Assembly (NCBI RefSeq): GCF_009928485.1
Contig: NZ_JAABNP010000003.1
Location: 124,001 to 188,000 of the forward strand
DNA length: 64,000 nucleotides
From: Clostridium sp. C2-6-12
GTDB lineage: Bacteria; Bacillota; Clostridia; Clostridiales; Clostridiaceae
Direction: 5' to 3'
In this document: positions 56,460-64,000 of the stretch, one piece after another
Layout: every line of letters begins with the position of its first letter
Position numbering within the stretch: the first letter of the stretch is position 1
The notes under the pieces: model-generated
Seen by the model: the letters and a program-made list of their open reading frames with translations, nothing else
Database searches by the model: none
What the model was told of the DNA's origin: nothing
Position numbers and translations under genes: made by a program

Positions 56460-58724
56460 TTAAATCAAACTAGTAACCTTATCCTTTTGAATTATATATT
56501 CTAAATGAAGCGCTCTTGTTAAGGAAACATATAATAATCTTTCATCCAAAGTATTTTCCCTATAACTTTCATCACTTGGATTTAATATTATAGTACAATC
56601 AAATTCCAATCCCTTAGTCAAATATGATGGAATTATTATTAACTCTTCTTTTAATTCCTTTTCTTTACCTTCAACTAATTCAAAAGTATATTTACTCTTC
56701 TTTAAAAGATTATATATTTTTCCTGCTTCTGAACTATCCTTTGTTATTACAGCTATAGTTCGTTTTCCTTCTCCCTTTACTTTAGATATAATTTCTTCTA
56801 TCGAATTCTTATACTCTTCCTCTTTTGAGACCTTTATTATTTGAGGCTTTTTGCCATGTCTTAAAACTGGTTTTGCATCCTTAAGTCCTAAATTTTGAGC
56901 ATTTAAGGTTTTTTGAGCAAAATCAATTATTTCAACAGTAGAACGATAACTTTGAGTTAATTGAACATAGGTAGCATTGCCTTCAAAAACCTTTTCTGTT
57001 ATGTCCTCCCAAGTTTTCAAACCTTTATAATAGTAAATCCCTTGAGCTAAGTCTCCAACTAAGGTCAAAGCATTTCCCCTCGCAAATCTATTAACAAGAT
57101 AAACCTGAAAAGGGCTATAATCCTGAGCTTCATCCACTACAATATACTCAAACTTCTCTTTTTCCTCAATTCCTTCAAGAAGAATTCTTAAATATGCAAG
57201 TGCTGCTAAATCATCTTCATCTACTATCTTTTTTTCATAATTACTATTAAATTCTTGTTTCATATAATCCGCTAAAACTTTAGGTATCTTATTACCAGTA
57301 GCTTCTTCAAATAAATCATCATTATAAAAATTATAATAAACATCTTTTGAATTTACATCTTTCCATTCTTTAAAGTAATTATTAAATTCTTTTTTACTAT
57401 TATTCTTTACTTGAGCTTTTATATTGTCTCTTTCCTCATATAACTTTATGAGTTTTGCTCTTCTATCTTCTGAATCTTTTTCATTTCTTCTTATTTCACG
57501 TATTTTAATTTCCCATTCATTATCTATTTCAGTTAATAGATCTTCAATTCTTGTCTTTATTTTAAGATTTAAATACTTCTTTATTTCATTTTTTCTCTTA
57601 TTTATCGGATATGATTTTAGATCTTTTGAGTATAATCTTTTTACTTCCTTATTATCAAACAATACCTTTCCATAAACTTTTATATCTTCTATATTTAACG
57701 TATTTCTCTCTATGAGTCCAATATATCTATCAAGCATTGTTTTAAATAACAAAGTTCCCTTAACCTTGCTAGCGTTTATAATGAGCTTTTTCTTTTGCTC
57801 ATCCTTTTCTTCTATTATTTTCATTATTTTTTCGTCTTTGTTGTACACTTTTTCTTTTAATTTGAGCTTTGATAAGACAAGTTCTTCAAAAGTACTTTGA
57901 TTTACTTCATCAGCGCCAAGGCTAGGTAAGATATCTGAAATGTAATTTAAAAATAATTTATTAGGAGCTAAAACTAAAATTTCATCTCCTTTCATGTTTT
58001 CTTTGTATCTGTAAATAAGATATGCTAATCTATGTAATGCTATTGTAGTTTTTCCTGATCCAGCTGAGCCTTGTACTATTATAGGTAAATTTTTAGGCCA
58101 TCTGATTATTTCATTTTGTTCTTTTTGAATTGTAGCAACTACTTCCTTTAATTTTTTCCCTCTGTTTTCTTCAAGGTTAATCTTTAAAAATTCATCAACT
58201 AAATTTTGTCCTTCGCCGCCGTTTATGATAATCTCATTTAGCCCCTCATCAAACAACTGCTCTATGTTTCTATCTTTATATAAGAACTTTCTCTTTAGTT
58301 CTAAAGTACCGTCTACAATTCCTTTTGGTGCAGTATAATAAGCCTCTCCACCAGTACCACTATAATAAAGATCTGCGACTGGAGCTCTCCAATCAACAAC
58401 AACTTCTTCTCCATCTTTACTATTGCTGATACCTTTTTTCCCAATGTAAATACTTTCTGTAAAGCTTCTATTTTCCCTAAAATCAACTCTTCCAAAATAA
58501 GGTTCATTTAAGGCTTCCTCATATTTTTCAATATCCTTGCTTAATCGGTTAAAAATCAATTCATTTGCGATCTTTTCTTCACTAAAAGTTGATACCTGTT
58601 TTTTGAGTCTGCTAAGTGTTTCACCTACTTCTTGAAATTTTAATTTCTTTTCCTTTAATTCCTCCTGTATGACATTCTTCTTTTCAATTAATACTTTTCG
58701 TTCTTCTGCTAAATTTACATTCAT
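56460..58724 (-). CDS. helD: HelD-like superfamily 1 helicase / RNA polymerase recycling factor
   Basis: An N-terminal coiled coil (residues 3-75) and a family-specific region (YFGRVDFRE, VVVDWRAPVADLYY near 115) precede the UvrD-like core: Walker A VQGSAGSGKTTIALHRLAYL near 220, VVDEAQDYSPFQ near 560, LVGDLAQGIYYYKG near 590 and LTQSYRSTVEI near 620; YVSLTRALH ends the core. The layout matches HelD, which frees stalled RNA polymerase in Firmicutes, rather than UvrD or PcrA. AAAGGT precedes ATG 58724, preferred over 58751. Confidence 0.88.
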   Translation of the reverse strand: MNVNLAEERKVLIEKKNVIQEELKEKKLKFQEVGETLSRLKKQVSTFSEEKIANELIFNRLSKDIEKYEEALNEPYFGRVDFRENRSFTESIYIGKKGISNSKDGEEVVVDWRAPVADLYYSGTGGEAYYTAPKGIVDGTLELKRKFLYKDRNIEQLFDEGLNEIIINGGEGQNLVDEFLKINLEENRGKKLKEVVATIQKEQNEIIRWPKNLPIIVQGSAGSGKTTIALHRLAYLIYRYKENMKGDEILVLAPNKLFLNYISDILPSLGADEVNQSTFEELVLSKLKLKEKVYNKDEKIMKIIEEKDEQKKKLIINASKVKGTLLFKTMLDRYIGLIERNTLNIEDIKVYGKVLFDNKEVKRLYSKDLKSYPINKRKNEIKKYLNLKIKTRIEDLLTEIDNEWEIKIREIRRNEKDSEDRRAKLIKLYEERDNIKAQVKNNSKKEFNNYFKEWKDVNSKDVYYNFYNDDLFEEATGNKIPKVLADYMKQEFNSNYEKKIVDEDDLAALAYLRILLEGIEEKEKFEYIVVDEAQDYSPFQVYLVNRFARGNALTLVGDLAQGIYYYKGLKTWEDITEKVFEGNATYVQLTQSYRSTVEIIDFAQKTLNAQNLGLKDAKPVLRHGKKPQIIKVSKEEEYKNSIEEIISKVKGEGKRTIAVITKDSSEAGKIYNLLKKSKYTFELVEGKEKELKEELIIIPSYLTKGLEFDCTIILNPSDESYRENTLDERLLYVSLTRALHLEYIIQKDKVTSLI

Positions 58725-58751
58725 ATTAATACCTTTGTGTATAATGAACAT

Positions 58752-59160
58752 TTAAGCATATAAAAGAAAATAATAATCTAAAGCAGCAACGTATACTCAT
58801 TATTATTTTTTCAATTATGCCTTAGGCACATGAAAGAAAATCTGCTCTGCAAATAATTCAGCTGGAAATTTTAAAAATTCCGAAGTTTTCACACACCAAG
58901 AAAACAATAAATTATGCATGCAAGACTCTCATATGTCTTGTAAAGTCATTATAGACCCTTTCATAAAAATTATTTACTGGAGATTTTATTATATCATAAT
59001 AGAATTTTTTGTAAACATTTTTTTCCACAAATAAAGCACATAAAAATAAATAATAAATCCAATGTTACTATGAAATATTTACATATGCAGGCAAACTCCT
59101 GATTACAGTAAAGTTTCGAATTGTAGCATAGCTGCTCTTTTCTAAGGTATATATTTGTCA
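58752..59160. repeat. intergenic region with palindromes and a dispersed repeat copy
   Basis: This region without a gene has several small hairpins: TGCCTTAGGCA near 58817, GGAAATTTTAAAAATTCC near 58863 and CAAGAC / GTCTTG near 58921-58940. At 59102-59137 lies the reverse complement of the sequence at 1126-1185 (exact GCATAGCTGCTC plus a 19/23 match). No coding frame is seen. Confidence 0.55.
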
Positions 59161-59166
59161 CATAAA

Positions 59167-59194
59167 AATAACTCCTGGTTTCCCAGAAGTTATT
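59167..59194 (-). terminator. terminator of the serine-hydrolase-like gene
   Basis: AATAACTCCTGG / CCAGAAGTTATT with a short loop, followed on the minus strand by TTTTTATG. Confidence 0.8.
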
Positions 59195-59200
59195 GGTAAA

Positions 59201-59977
59201 TTAGAAATTATTCATAATGCTATCCCACATCATTTTACCACATTTTGCAAGTGTTACGGTTCCATAAACACTGTTTGGAATTCCCATTGAAAGAACGGTA
59301 AATGTGAAAGATCCCTTTTGTAGATGAATTAACGCTGTATCATTTTCAACACCATTTTTATCTCCAGTTTTACTTGAGATTTCATATTTTAAATCATCTG
59401 GTATATAAAGGGCTAATTTATTTTTCATTTGCTGTCTTTGTAATATATCAATAAGCATTGTACTATTTTTTTCATTTAAAAAGCTTGAATTATATAAGTT
59501 TTTCCATATCTTTGCCAAATCTAAAGAACTAGTAATATTTTCAATTCCATTGCTAGCAGCTCTTTCATCTGAAGTCTTTCTATTTAATTTTGTATTCTTC
59601 AAACCTTGAGCTTCTATATCCTTATTTATATTATCAATTCCAACTATATCTATAAGCTTATTAGCTGCTGTATTATCACTTTGGATAAGCATTGCTACTA
59701 ATAATTCAAATAAGGTATATTCTCTATTATCAAATTCATGGAGTATTCCTGTTCCATAAACTTTATCTTCTTCTTCAATCTTTATCTTATCTAGGAATGA
59801 ACCTTTACCATCTTCAACATACTTTATAACTGATACTGCTATTAGGAGCTTCATGCACCCTGCAGCTGTCATCTGCACATTTTCATTGTACCCAAATGTA
59901 AAACCACTTTCTAAATCTTCAAAGAAAAATGCATATGTTCCAATTCTAGATTCTAAATACTTTTTAATTTCTTTCAT
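59201..59977 (-). CDS. class A beta-lactamase-like protein lacking the catalytic serine
   Basis: The 258-residue protein has the class A beta-lactamase / serine hydrolase fold (PF13354 type): QSDNTAANKL (SDN motif, Ser100-Asn102) and SKTGDKNG (KTG motif, Lys203-Gly205). The first motif should read SxxK, but here it is AAGCMKLL: Gly40 stands at the serine and Cys41 next to it, with Lys43 kept. There is no signal peptide, so it is likely cytoplasmic. It may be inactive, may use the Cys, or may bind a ligand. ATG 59977 is preferred over GTG 59989. Confidence 0.82.
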   Translation of the reverse strand: MKEIKKYLESRIGTYAFFFEDLESGFTFGYNENVQMTAAGCMKLLIAVSVIKYVEDGKGSFLDKIKIEEEDKVYGTGILHEFDNREYTLFELLVAMLIQSDNTAANKLIDIVGIDNINKDIEAQGLKNTKLNRKTSDERAASNGIENITSSLDLAKIWKNLYNSSFLNEKNSTMLIDILQRQQMKNKLALYIPDDLKYEISSKTGDKNGVENDTALIHLQKGSFTFTVLSMGIPNSVYGTVTLAKCGKMMWDSIMNNF

Positions 59978-60023
59978 AATACCCACCACTTTCTAAATTA
60001 CTCTTAATGTCATTAGGTATTGT

Positions 60024-60056
60024 ATGAGTACTTGAATATACTTATTCAGTACTCAT
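60024..60056 (-). terminator. terminator of the pfk gene
   Basis: ATGAGTACT / AGTACTCAT, extended by TGAATA / TATTC, just after the stop. Confidence 0.6.
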
Positions 60057-60066
60057 ATTAAATTAG

Positions 60067-61164
60067 CTAATCAGCAAATGATATACCTATTTTCTTTGCC
60101 ATAGTTACTAATTCTCCGTTTGGATCTACCTGCTTATTGTTTCCAATTACATTTTCTAAACTGTCATAAGTAATTTCGTTACCTTTTAAACATACCATAC
60201 TGCCAAACTTACCTTCATTTATAAGCTCTACTGCAGCAACACCATATCTTGTAGATAATATTCTATCAAATGTACATGTAGTTCCACCTCTTTGAATATG
60301 ACCTAATACTGTACATCTAACTTCTCTTTCTTTAATTAATCTTTCTAAATCACTAGCTAATTTATTTCCAATTCCACCAAGTCTGATTGGATCAGGACTA
60401 TCTGCTACTATTTTGGCTACAGAAACTTCACCATCTTTAGGTTTTGCTCCTTCTGCAACAACAATTATAGTAAATAATTTACCAAACTTCTTTCTCTCTT
60501 CAATTTTTTCTACTATTTTATTTATATCATAAGGAATTTCTGGTAATAAAATAACACTTGCTGAACCAGCTATTCCTGATTCAAGAGCTATAAAGCCTGC
60601 ATTTCTTCCCATAACTTCAAGAATCATTATTCTGTGATGAGATTCTGCAGTTGTGTGTAATCTATCTAAAGCTTCTGTTGCTACTTCAATTGATGTATTA
60701 AATCCAAATGTTATGTCTGTTGATCCTAAGTCATTATCTATTGTCTTAGGAACACCTATTACTTTAACTCCTTTTCTAGCAAAGTCTCTTGCTGATGTTA
60801 GTGTACCATCTCCTCCAATTACTATTAAAACGTCTACACCTTCTTTTTTAAGATTCTCAACTGCTACATCTGATACATCCTTTTTAACAGTCACACCATT
60901 TTCCTCTACAGTATAATCAAATAAATTATCTTTATTTGAACTGTAAAGTATTGTTCCTCCTCTTGATAAAAGACCTGATACAGTTGATAAATTTAATGGA
61001 ATAAAATCATTATTATATAAACCTCTATATCCAAATTTATATCCAATAACTTCATACCCATAGTTTAATATTGCTGATTTTGTTACAGCTCTTATAACTG
61101 CATTTAACCCTGGACAATCTCCTCCTCCAGTTAATAGCGCTATTTTTTTTATACCGTTGGTCAT
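60067..61164 (-). CDS. pfkA: 6-phosphofructokinase, Gly104/Lys124-type
   Basis: LLTGGGDCPGLNAVIRAV opens the protein; GGDGTLTSARDFA and GVPKTIDNDL follow, then HRIMILEVMGRNAGFIAL and LGHIQRGG. In E. coli numbering it has Gly at 104 (the ATP type) and Lys at 124 (often seen in pyrophosphate enzymes), the mixed signature found in some ATP-using enzymes of the long clade. The 365-residue length is above the usual 319 of bacterial PfkA. It phosphorylates fructose 6-phosphate. It is monocistronic, without the pyruvate kinase gene that usually follows pfkA in clostridia, so it may be a second enzyme. Confidence 0.9.
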   Translation of the reverse strand: MTNGIKKIALLTGGGDCPGLNAVIRAVTKSAILNYGYEVIGYKFGYRGLYNNDFIPLNLSTVSGLLSRGGTILYSSNKDNLFDYTVEENGVTVKKDVSDVAVENLKKEGVDVLIVIGGDGTLTSARDFARKGVKVIGVPKTIDNDLGSTDITFGFNTSIEVATEALDRLHTTAESHHRIMILEVMGRNAGFIALESGIAGSASVILLPEIPYDINKIVEKIEERKKFGKLFTIIVVAEGAKPKDGEVSVAKIVADSPDPIRLGGIGNKLASDLERLIKEREVRCTVLGHIQRGGTTCTFDRILSTRYGVAAVELINEGKFGSMVCLKGNEITYDSLENVIGNNKQVDPNGELVTMAKKIGISFAD

Positions 61165-61401
61165 TTCTAAGTCCCCCTATACCATAATCTTCTTGTGAAA
61201 ATAGTACGAAAGTAAATTATCATTATTTTCTGACTATTTACTTACATAATATCACAAACTTTAATTTATGAAAAGTATTTATTTACAATATATTCTTTTT
61301 CTTGATGAATAATTGAATTTATTTCCTTTGAATTTTATCCCATTTATGCATTTTTTATTCTTTATTTTCATTCTTAATTTTTTATATAATTTAACGTAAA
61401 A

Positions 61402-61464
61402 AATAATGGAACCTTTAAAAATATTAATCTTAATTTTAGATTACGTTTTTAAAGGTTCCATTAT
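61402..61464 (-). terminator. terminator of uppP
   Basis: ATAATGGAACCTTTAAAAA / TTTTTAAAGGTTCCATTAT followed on the minus strand by TTTTTTACG. The rest of the gap 61165-61515 is AT-rich and probably holds the pfk promoter. Confidence 0.85.
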
Positions 61465-61515
61465 ATAAATATGCTATCTAAAATAAACATACCTTTTTAA
61501 ATTTGAAAAATTATT

Positions 61516-62370
61516 TTAAACTTTTAATACTCCAAATGACATTAGTATTGCAAATATTATACCTGCACCTATTCTATATACTGCAAATACTCTCATAGGT
61601 CTCTTTTTTAAATATGAAACAAACTTTTCCATAACAACTACTGATACAATGAATGCAACAATAAATCCCAATATTAATGCAATCCAAAGTGTTATATCCA
61701 TAGTCTTTAAATTAAATTCAAATAAATCCTTCGCTGATGCTGCTACCATTGCAGGAATAGCTAAGAAAAATGAAAATTCAGCTGCTACTGGTGTTGAAAG
61801 CCCTGCAATCCAGCCTCCCATAATAGTAGAAGCACTTCTTGACATTCCTGGCCATGCTGAAAGTACTTGAAAAGCACCTACTTTTAATGCTTGAATTGGA
61901 GTTATACTATCTAAATTTTTTGTAGCATGCTTTTTATTTTTCCTAAACATATTTTCTACTACTATAAGTAAAACTCCTCCAACAATAAATCCTATAACAA
62001 CTGCATAAGGATTAAATAAACTCTTTATTTGCTTATAAAACAGTACACCTATAATCCCCATTGGTATGCATCCAACCAAAACATTTATACCAAAATCGAA
62101 TCCTTGTTTTCCTTCCTTGCCTTTTGTAAATATATATTTAAAAAATTCTATAACACTGTCTTTTATTTTCTTCCAATACAAATATACTACAGCAAGTATT
62201 GCTCCAAGTTGAATTACAACTTCGAACATTTTAGTGAAGTCACCTTCAAATTTAATTATACTTGAGGCTAATATCATATGTCCTGTAGAAGAAACTGGTA
62301 TAAATTCTGTAAGCCCTTCAACTATAGCTATTATAATAGCTTTAATTATAAACAAAATGTCAATTCCCAT
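61516..62370 (-). CDS. uppP: undecaprenyl-diphosphatase
   Basis: A polytopic protein of 284 residues with the two BacA/UppP motifs: EGLTEFIPVSSTGHMIL near 18-34 and WPGMSRSASTIMGG near 175, which face each other to form the active site. It recycles undecaprenyl pyrophosphate to the monophosphate for wall synthesis and can give bacitracin tolerance. AGAGAG precedes the start. Confidence 0.95.
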   Translation of the reverse strand: MGIDILFIIKAIIIAIVEGLTEFIPVSSTGHMILASSIIKFEGDFTKMFEVVIQLGAILAVVYLYWKKIKDSVIEFFKYIFTKGKEGKQGFDFGINVLVGCIPMGIIGVLFYKQIKSLFNPYAVVIGFIVGGVLLIVVENMFRKNKKHATKNLDSITPIQALKVGAFQVLSAWPGMSRSASTIMGGWIAGLSTPVAAEFSFFLAIPAMVAASAKDLFEFNLKTMDITLWIALILGFIVAFIVSVVVMEKFVSYLKKRPMRVFAVYRIGAGIIFAILMSFGVLKV

Positions 62371-62617
62371 TAAAATCCACTCTCTTTCCTTGTTGTATTT
62401 AATTTTAAAATCAAATAATTATTAAATCCCATTATTTATTTTAAACTAATTTTATATTTTTCATATTTAAATATCTTTCAACTTCCTTACAAGTTTGAAA
62501 GATTCCATTATTTTCAGTATTAATTTTATCCATAAAACTAAATTTATAAGCACTTTATATATGTTTGTCCATACTTAAAATTTTAATTTTTAAATATTAT
62601 ATAGCACATGATAGATT

Positions 62618-62643
62618 AAGGAGAAACTTTTTAGTTTCTCCTT
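62618..62643 (-). terminator. hairpin at the end of manA
   Basis: AAGGAGAAACT / AGTTTCTCCTT with a short loop, touching the stop codon of manA. The T-tract is poor on this strand. Confidence 0.45.
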
Positions 62644-63620
62644 TATTTTTCTATTATGCTAAGGACATCTTTTTCTTCATTTCCAAAATTCGGCACGTAA
62701 CTCTTCAGTAGTGTAAAATCTCCTACTAGTTCATATTCTCCAAGAGTTGCAGGAATAAAAATACTGTCTCCCATAAGTATTTCTTCTTCACCACCATTGT
62801 ATTTTATAACACCATTACCTTCAACGCAGGTAAACAAGTAAAATCTTTCAACATCACTTTTTTCTTTTGCTGCTGTTTTAATTTTATATTTTTGTATTGT
62901 AAAATATTCTCCTAAACAAAGATATGTTTTATCATATCCATCTTTTTGAACTAATAATCCCGTTGAATTTTCTCCTTTTAAAGAAAAATCTATTACCTCT
63001 AAAGCTTTTTCAACGTGTATTTCTCTACCTCTATTATAGTCATAAACTCTATATGTAGTATCACTGCTTTGTTGAATTTCAGCAATTAAAACGCCTTCAC
63101 ATATAGCGTGAACAAGCCCACTTTGAACGTAGAAAAAATCACCTTTTTTAACTGGAATCTTATTCAAAAACGGATCTAGATTTCCTTCATTGATTGCTTT
63201 CTTAAAGGTTTCTCTATCACAATCTTTTGTTCCAACTATTAGTGATGCCCCATCTTCAGCATCAACTACATACCAAGCTTCTGTTTTCCCAGAATCATTT
63301 TCAACCTTATTGGCATATTCATCATTTGGATGAACTTGAACAGAAAGTTTATCTTGTGCCGTTATTAATTTGATTAAAAGAGGAAACTCTTTAGTATCTA
63401 TCTCTGTTCCTAAAAGTTCTTTACCATAAAGCTTTATTATTTCATCAAAGGATCTCTCCTTTAAATCACCATTTACAACTTTCCCAGTTCCATTTTTATG
63501 GCAGGCAATATCCCAACTTTCACCTATTATTCCTTTTGGAACATTACTTCTAAACTTCTCTAAATCTTTTCCTCCCCATATTCTTTCATAATATAGGTTT
63601 TCAAATTTAATTGGATACAT
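62643..63620 (-). CDS. manA: mannose-6-phosphate isomerase, class I
   Basis: The 325-residue short Firmicute form: YYERIWGGKDLEKF near 10, FPLLIKLITAQDKLSVQVHPND near 80-101 (zinc His) and GKTEAWYVVDAEDGA near 110, then FFYVQSGLVHAICEGVLIAEIQQSSDTTYR near 160-190. It interconverts mannose and fructose 6-phosphates. GGGGAG lies before ATG 63620; the longer frame from 63641 includes this ribosome binding site. Confidence 0.94.
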   Translation of the reverse strand: MYPIKFENLYYERIWGGKDLEKFRSNVPKGIIGESWDIACHKNGTGKVVNGDLKERSFDEIIKLYGKELLGTEIDTKEFPLLIKLITAQDKLSVQVHPNDEYANKVENDSGKTEAWYVVDAEDGASLIVGTKDCDRETFKKAINEGNLDPFLNKIPVKKGDFFYVQSGLVHAICEGVLIAEIQQSSDTTYRVYDYNRGREIHVEKALEVIDFSLKGENSTGLLVQKDGYDKTYLCLGEYFTIQKYKIKTAAKEKSDVERFYLFTCVEGNGVIKYNGGEEEILMGDSIFIPATLGEYELVGDFTLLKSYVPNFGNEEKDVLSIIEK

Positions 63621-63644
63621 ATTTCTCCCCCTTAATAACATTTA

Positions 63645-64000
63645 CTAATAGAATAATTTAAGATCAGGTACCTTTAGTGTTGCTCCATTTCTCTTGTTGT
63701 ATTCTTTAGACAAATCCTTAATTCTATTATAATTTTCAGTTATTATTTCTCTATCCTCTTGGCTTGTCTCTTTATTCATTCCATCATATGCCGCTTTAAA
63801 GTTTGTCAAACCTCTGCTCAAATCACCTTCAACAGATACATAATAACAGCCTGCATTATTTAAAGTTAAAATATCATTCTTATCTATAGCATATGCTACC
63901 CTTATTTCTTTTAATGCATCTTCATTCTTTTCTTTATTTAAATAAACTGTTCCAAGTGCTCTATGATATTTAGATGATTTTCCATCAATAGAAATACTTT
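63645..64000 (-). CDS. TPR-like protein, C-terminal part
   Basis: The frame is open from the window end to TAG at 63645-63647, giving the last 117 residues or so: YHRALGTVYLNKEKNEDALK, NNAGCYYVSVEGDLSRGL, ending LKVPDLKLFY. These look like two or three tetratricopeptide helices. The N-terminal part is outside the window and I cannot tell the function. It ends 24 bp before the manA start and may be in the same transcript. Confidence 0.72.
   Translation of the reverse strand, partial: SISIDGKSSKYHRALGTVYLNKEKNEDALKEIRVAYAIDKNDILTLNNAGCYYVSVEGDLSRGLTNFKAAYDGMNKETSQEDREIITENYNRIKDLSKEYNKRNGATLKVPDLKLFY

Overview
The window is about 64 kb of very AT-rich Firmicute chromosome. It carries a GerA-type spore germination protein, strong GGAGG ribosome binding sites, T-box, PyrR and ZTP leader RNAs, rubredoxin, pyruvate formate-lyase, L-lactate dehydrogenase and a beta-glucoside PTS. 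Together these point to a spore-forming, strictly anaerobic, saccharolytic Clostridium sensu stricto; gene content and style are like the C. beijerinckii group, but the species is an inference. I see no prophage, insertion sequence, CRISPR array, tRNA or rRNA, and most genes look like core chromosome.

Layout. 1-3.0 kb: the 5' part of asnB (cut by the window edge), an intergenic block of degenerate tandem repeats, and an orphan gerA-like gene. 3.0-15.4 kb: mostly small housekeeping or uncharacterised genes (CvfB-like RNA-binding protein, gamma-carbonic-anhydrase-like protein, PHP phosphoesterase, Lrp regulator, ComEC-like metallohydrolase, YjfB, RNase H-like, HAD, nitroreductase, acyltransferase, AI-2E permease) plus a 583-residue protein with an HPr-kinase/PEPCK-like P-loop. 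15.4-26.2 kb: argS under a T-box leader, a Ppx/GppA phosphatase, a site-2 protease, an envelope gene pair (phosphodiester glycosidase plus anchored protein), birA, asnA and ldh. 26.4-30.9 kb: a DnaQ-like exonuclease, a rubredoxin missed by length cut-offs, and pflA/pflB with a ZTP (pfl) riboswitch in front of pflB. 31-41.4 kb: sugar use, with 6-phospho-beta-glucosidase and a PTS IIBCA diverging from a LysR regulator, a chemoreceptor, and a GH127 arabinofuranosidase diverging from an AraC regulator. 41.5-49.8 kb: cell surface and signalling (SH3 secreted protein, polysaccharide deacetylase, heterodimeric ABC exporter, hybrid sensor kinase with a degenerate receiver). 50-56.3 kb: the pyrimidine operon pyrB-I-C-F-K-D-E. 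56.4-64 kb: helD, a beta-lactamase-like protein without its serine, pfk, uppP, manA and the end of a TPR protein.

Control is dominated by RNA. argS has a T-box with a consensus promoter. pflB has a ZTP aptamer whose pseudoknot strand is also a terminator arm. The pyr operon has two PyrR-type hairpins of identical 31-nt length: one upstream of an attenuator, the other covering the pyrB ribosome binding site. A cre-like site overlaps the predicted start of transcription of the PTS operon, and a Rex-like site overlaps that of ldh, consistent with carbon and redox control of fermentation.

Many start codons were moved from the longest frame to an internal ATG with a properly spaced GGAGG; these are noted in each entry. 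The strongest leads for something less described are the HprK-like protein at 7.6-9.3 kb, the twin PyrR hairpins, the pseudo-receiver kinase, the serine-less beta-lactamase fold, the secreted SH3 protein with an unassigned domain, and the tandem and dispersed intergenic repeats.
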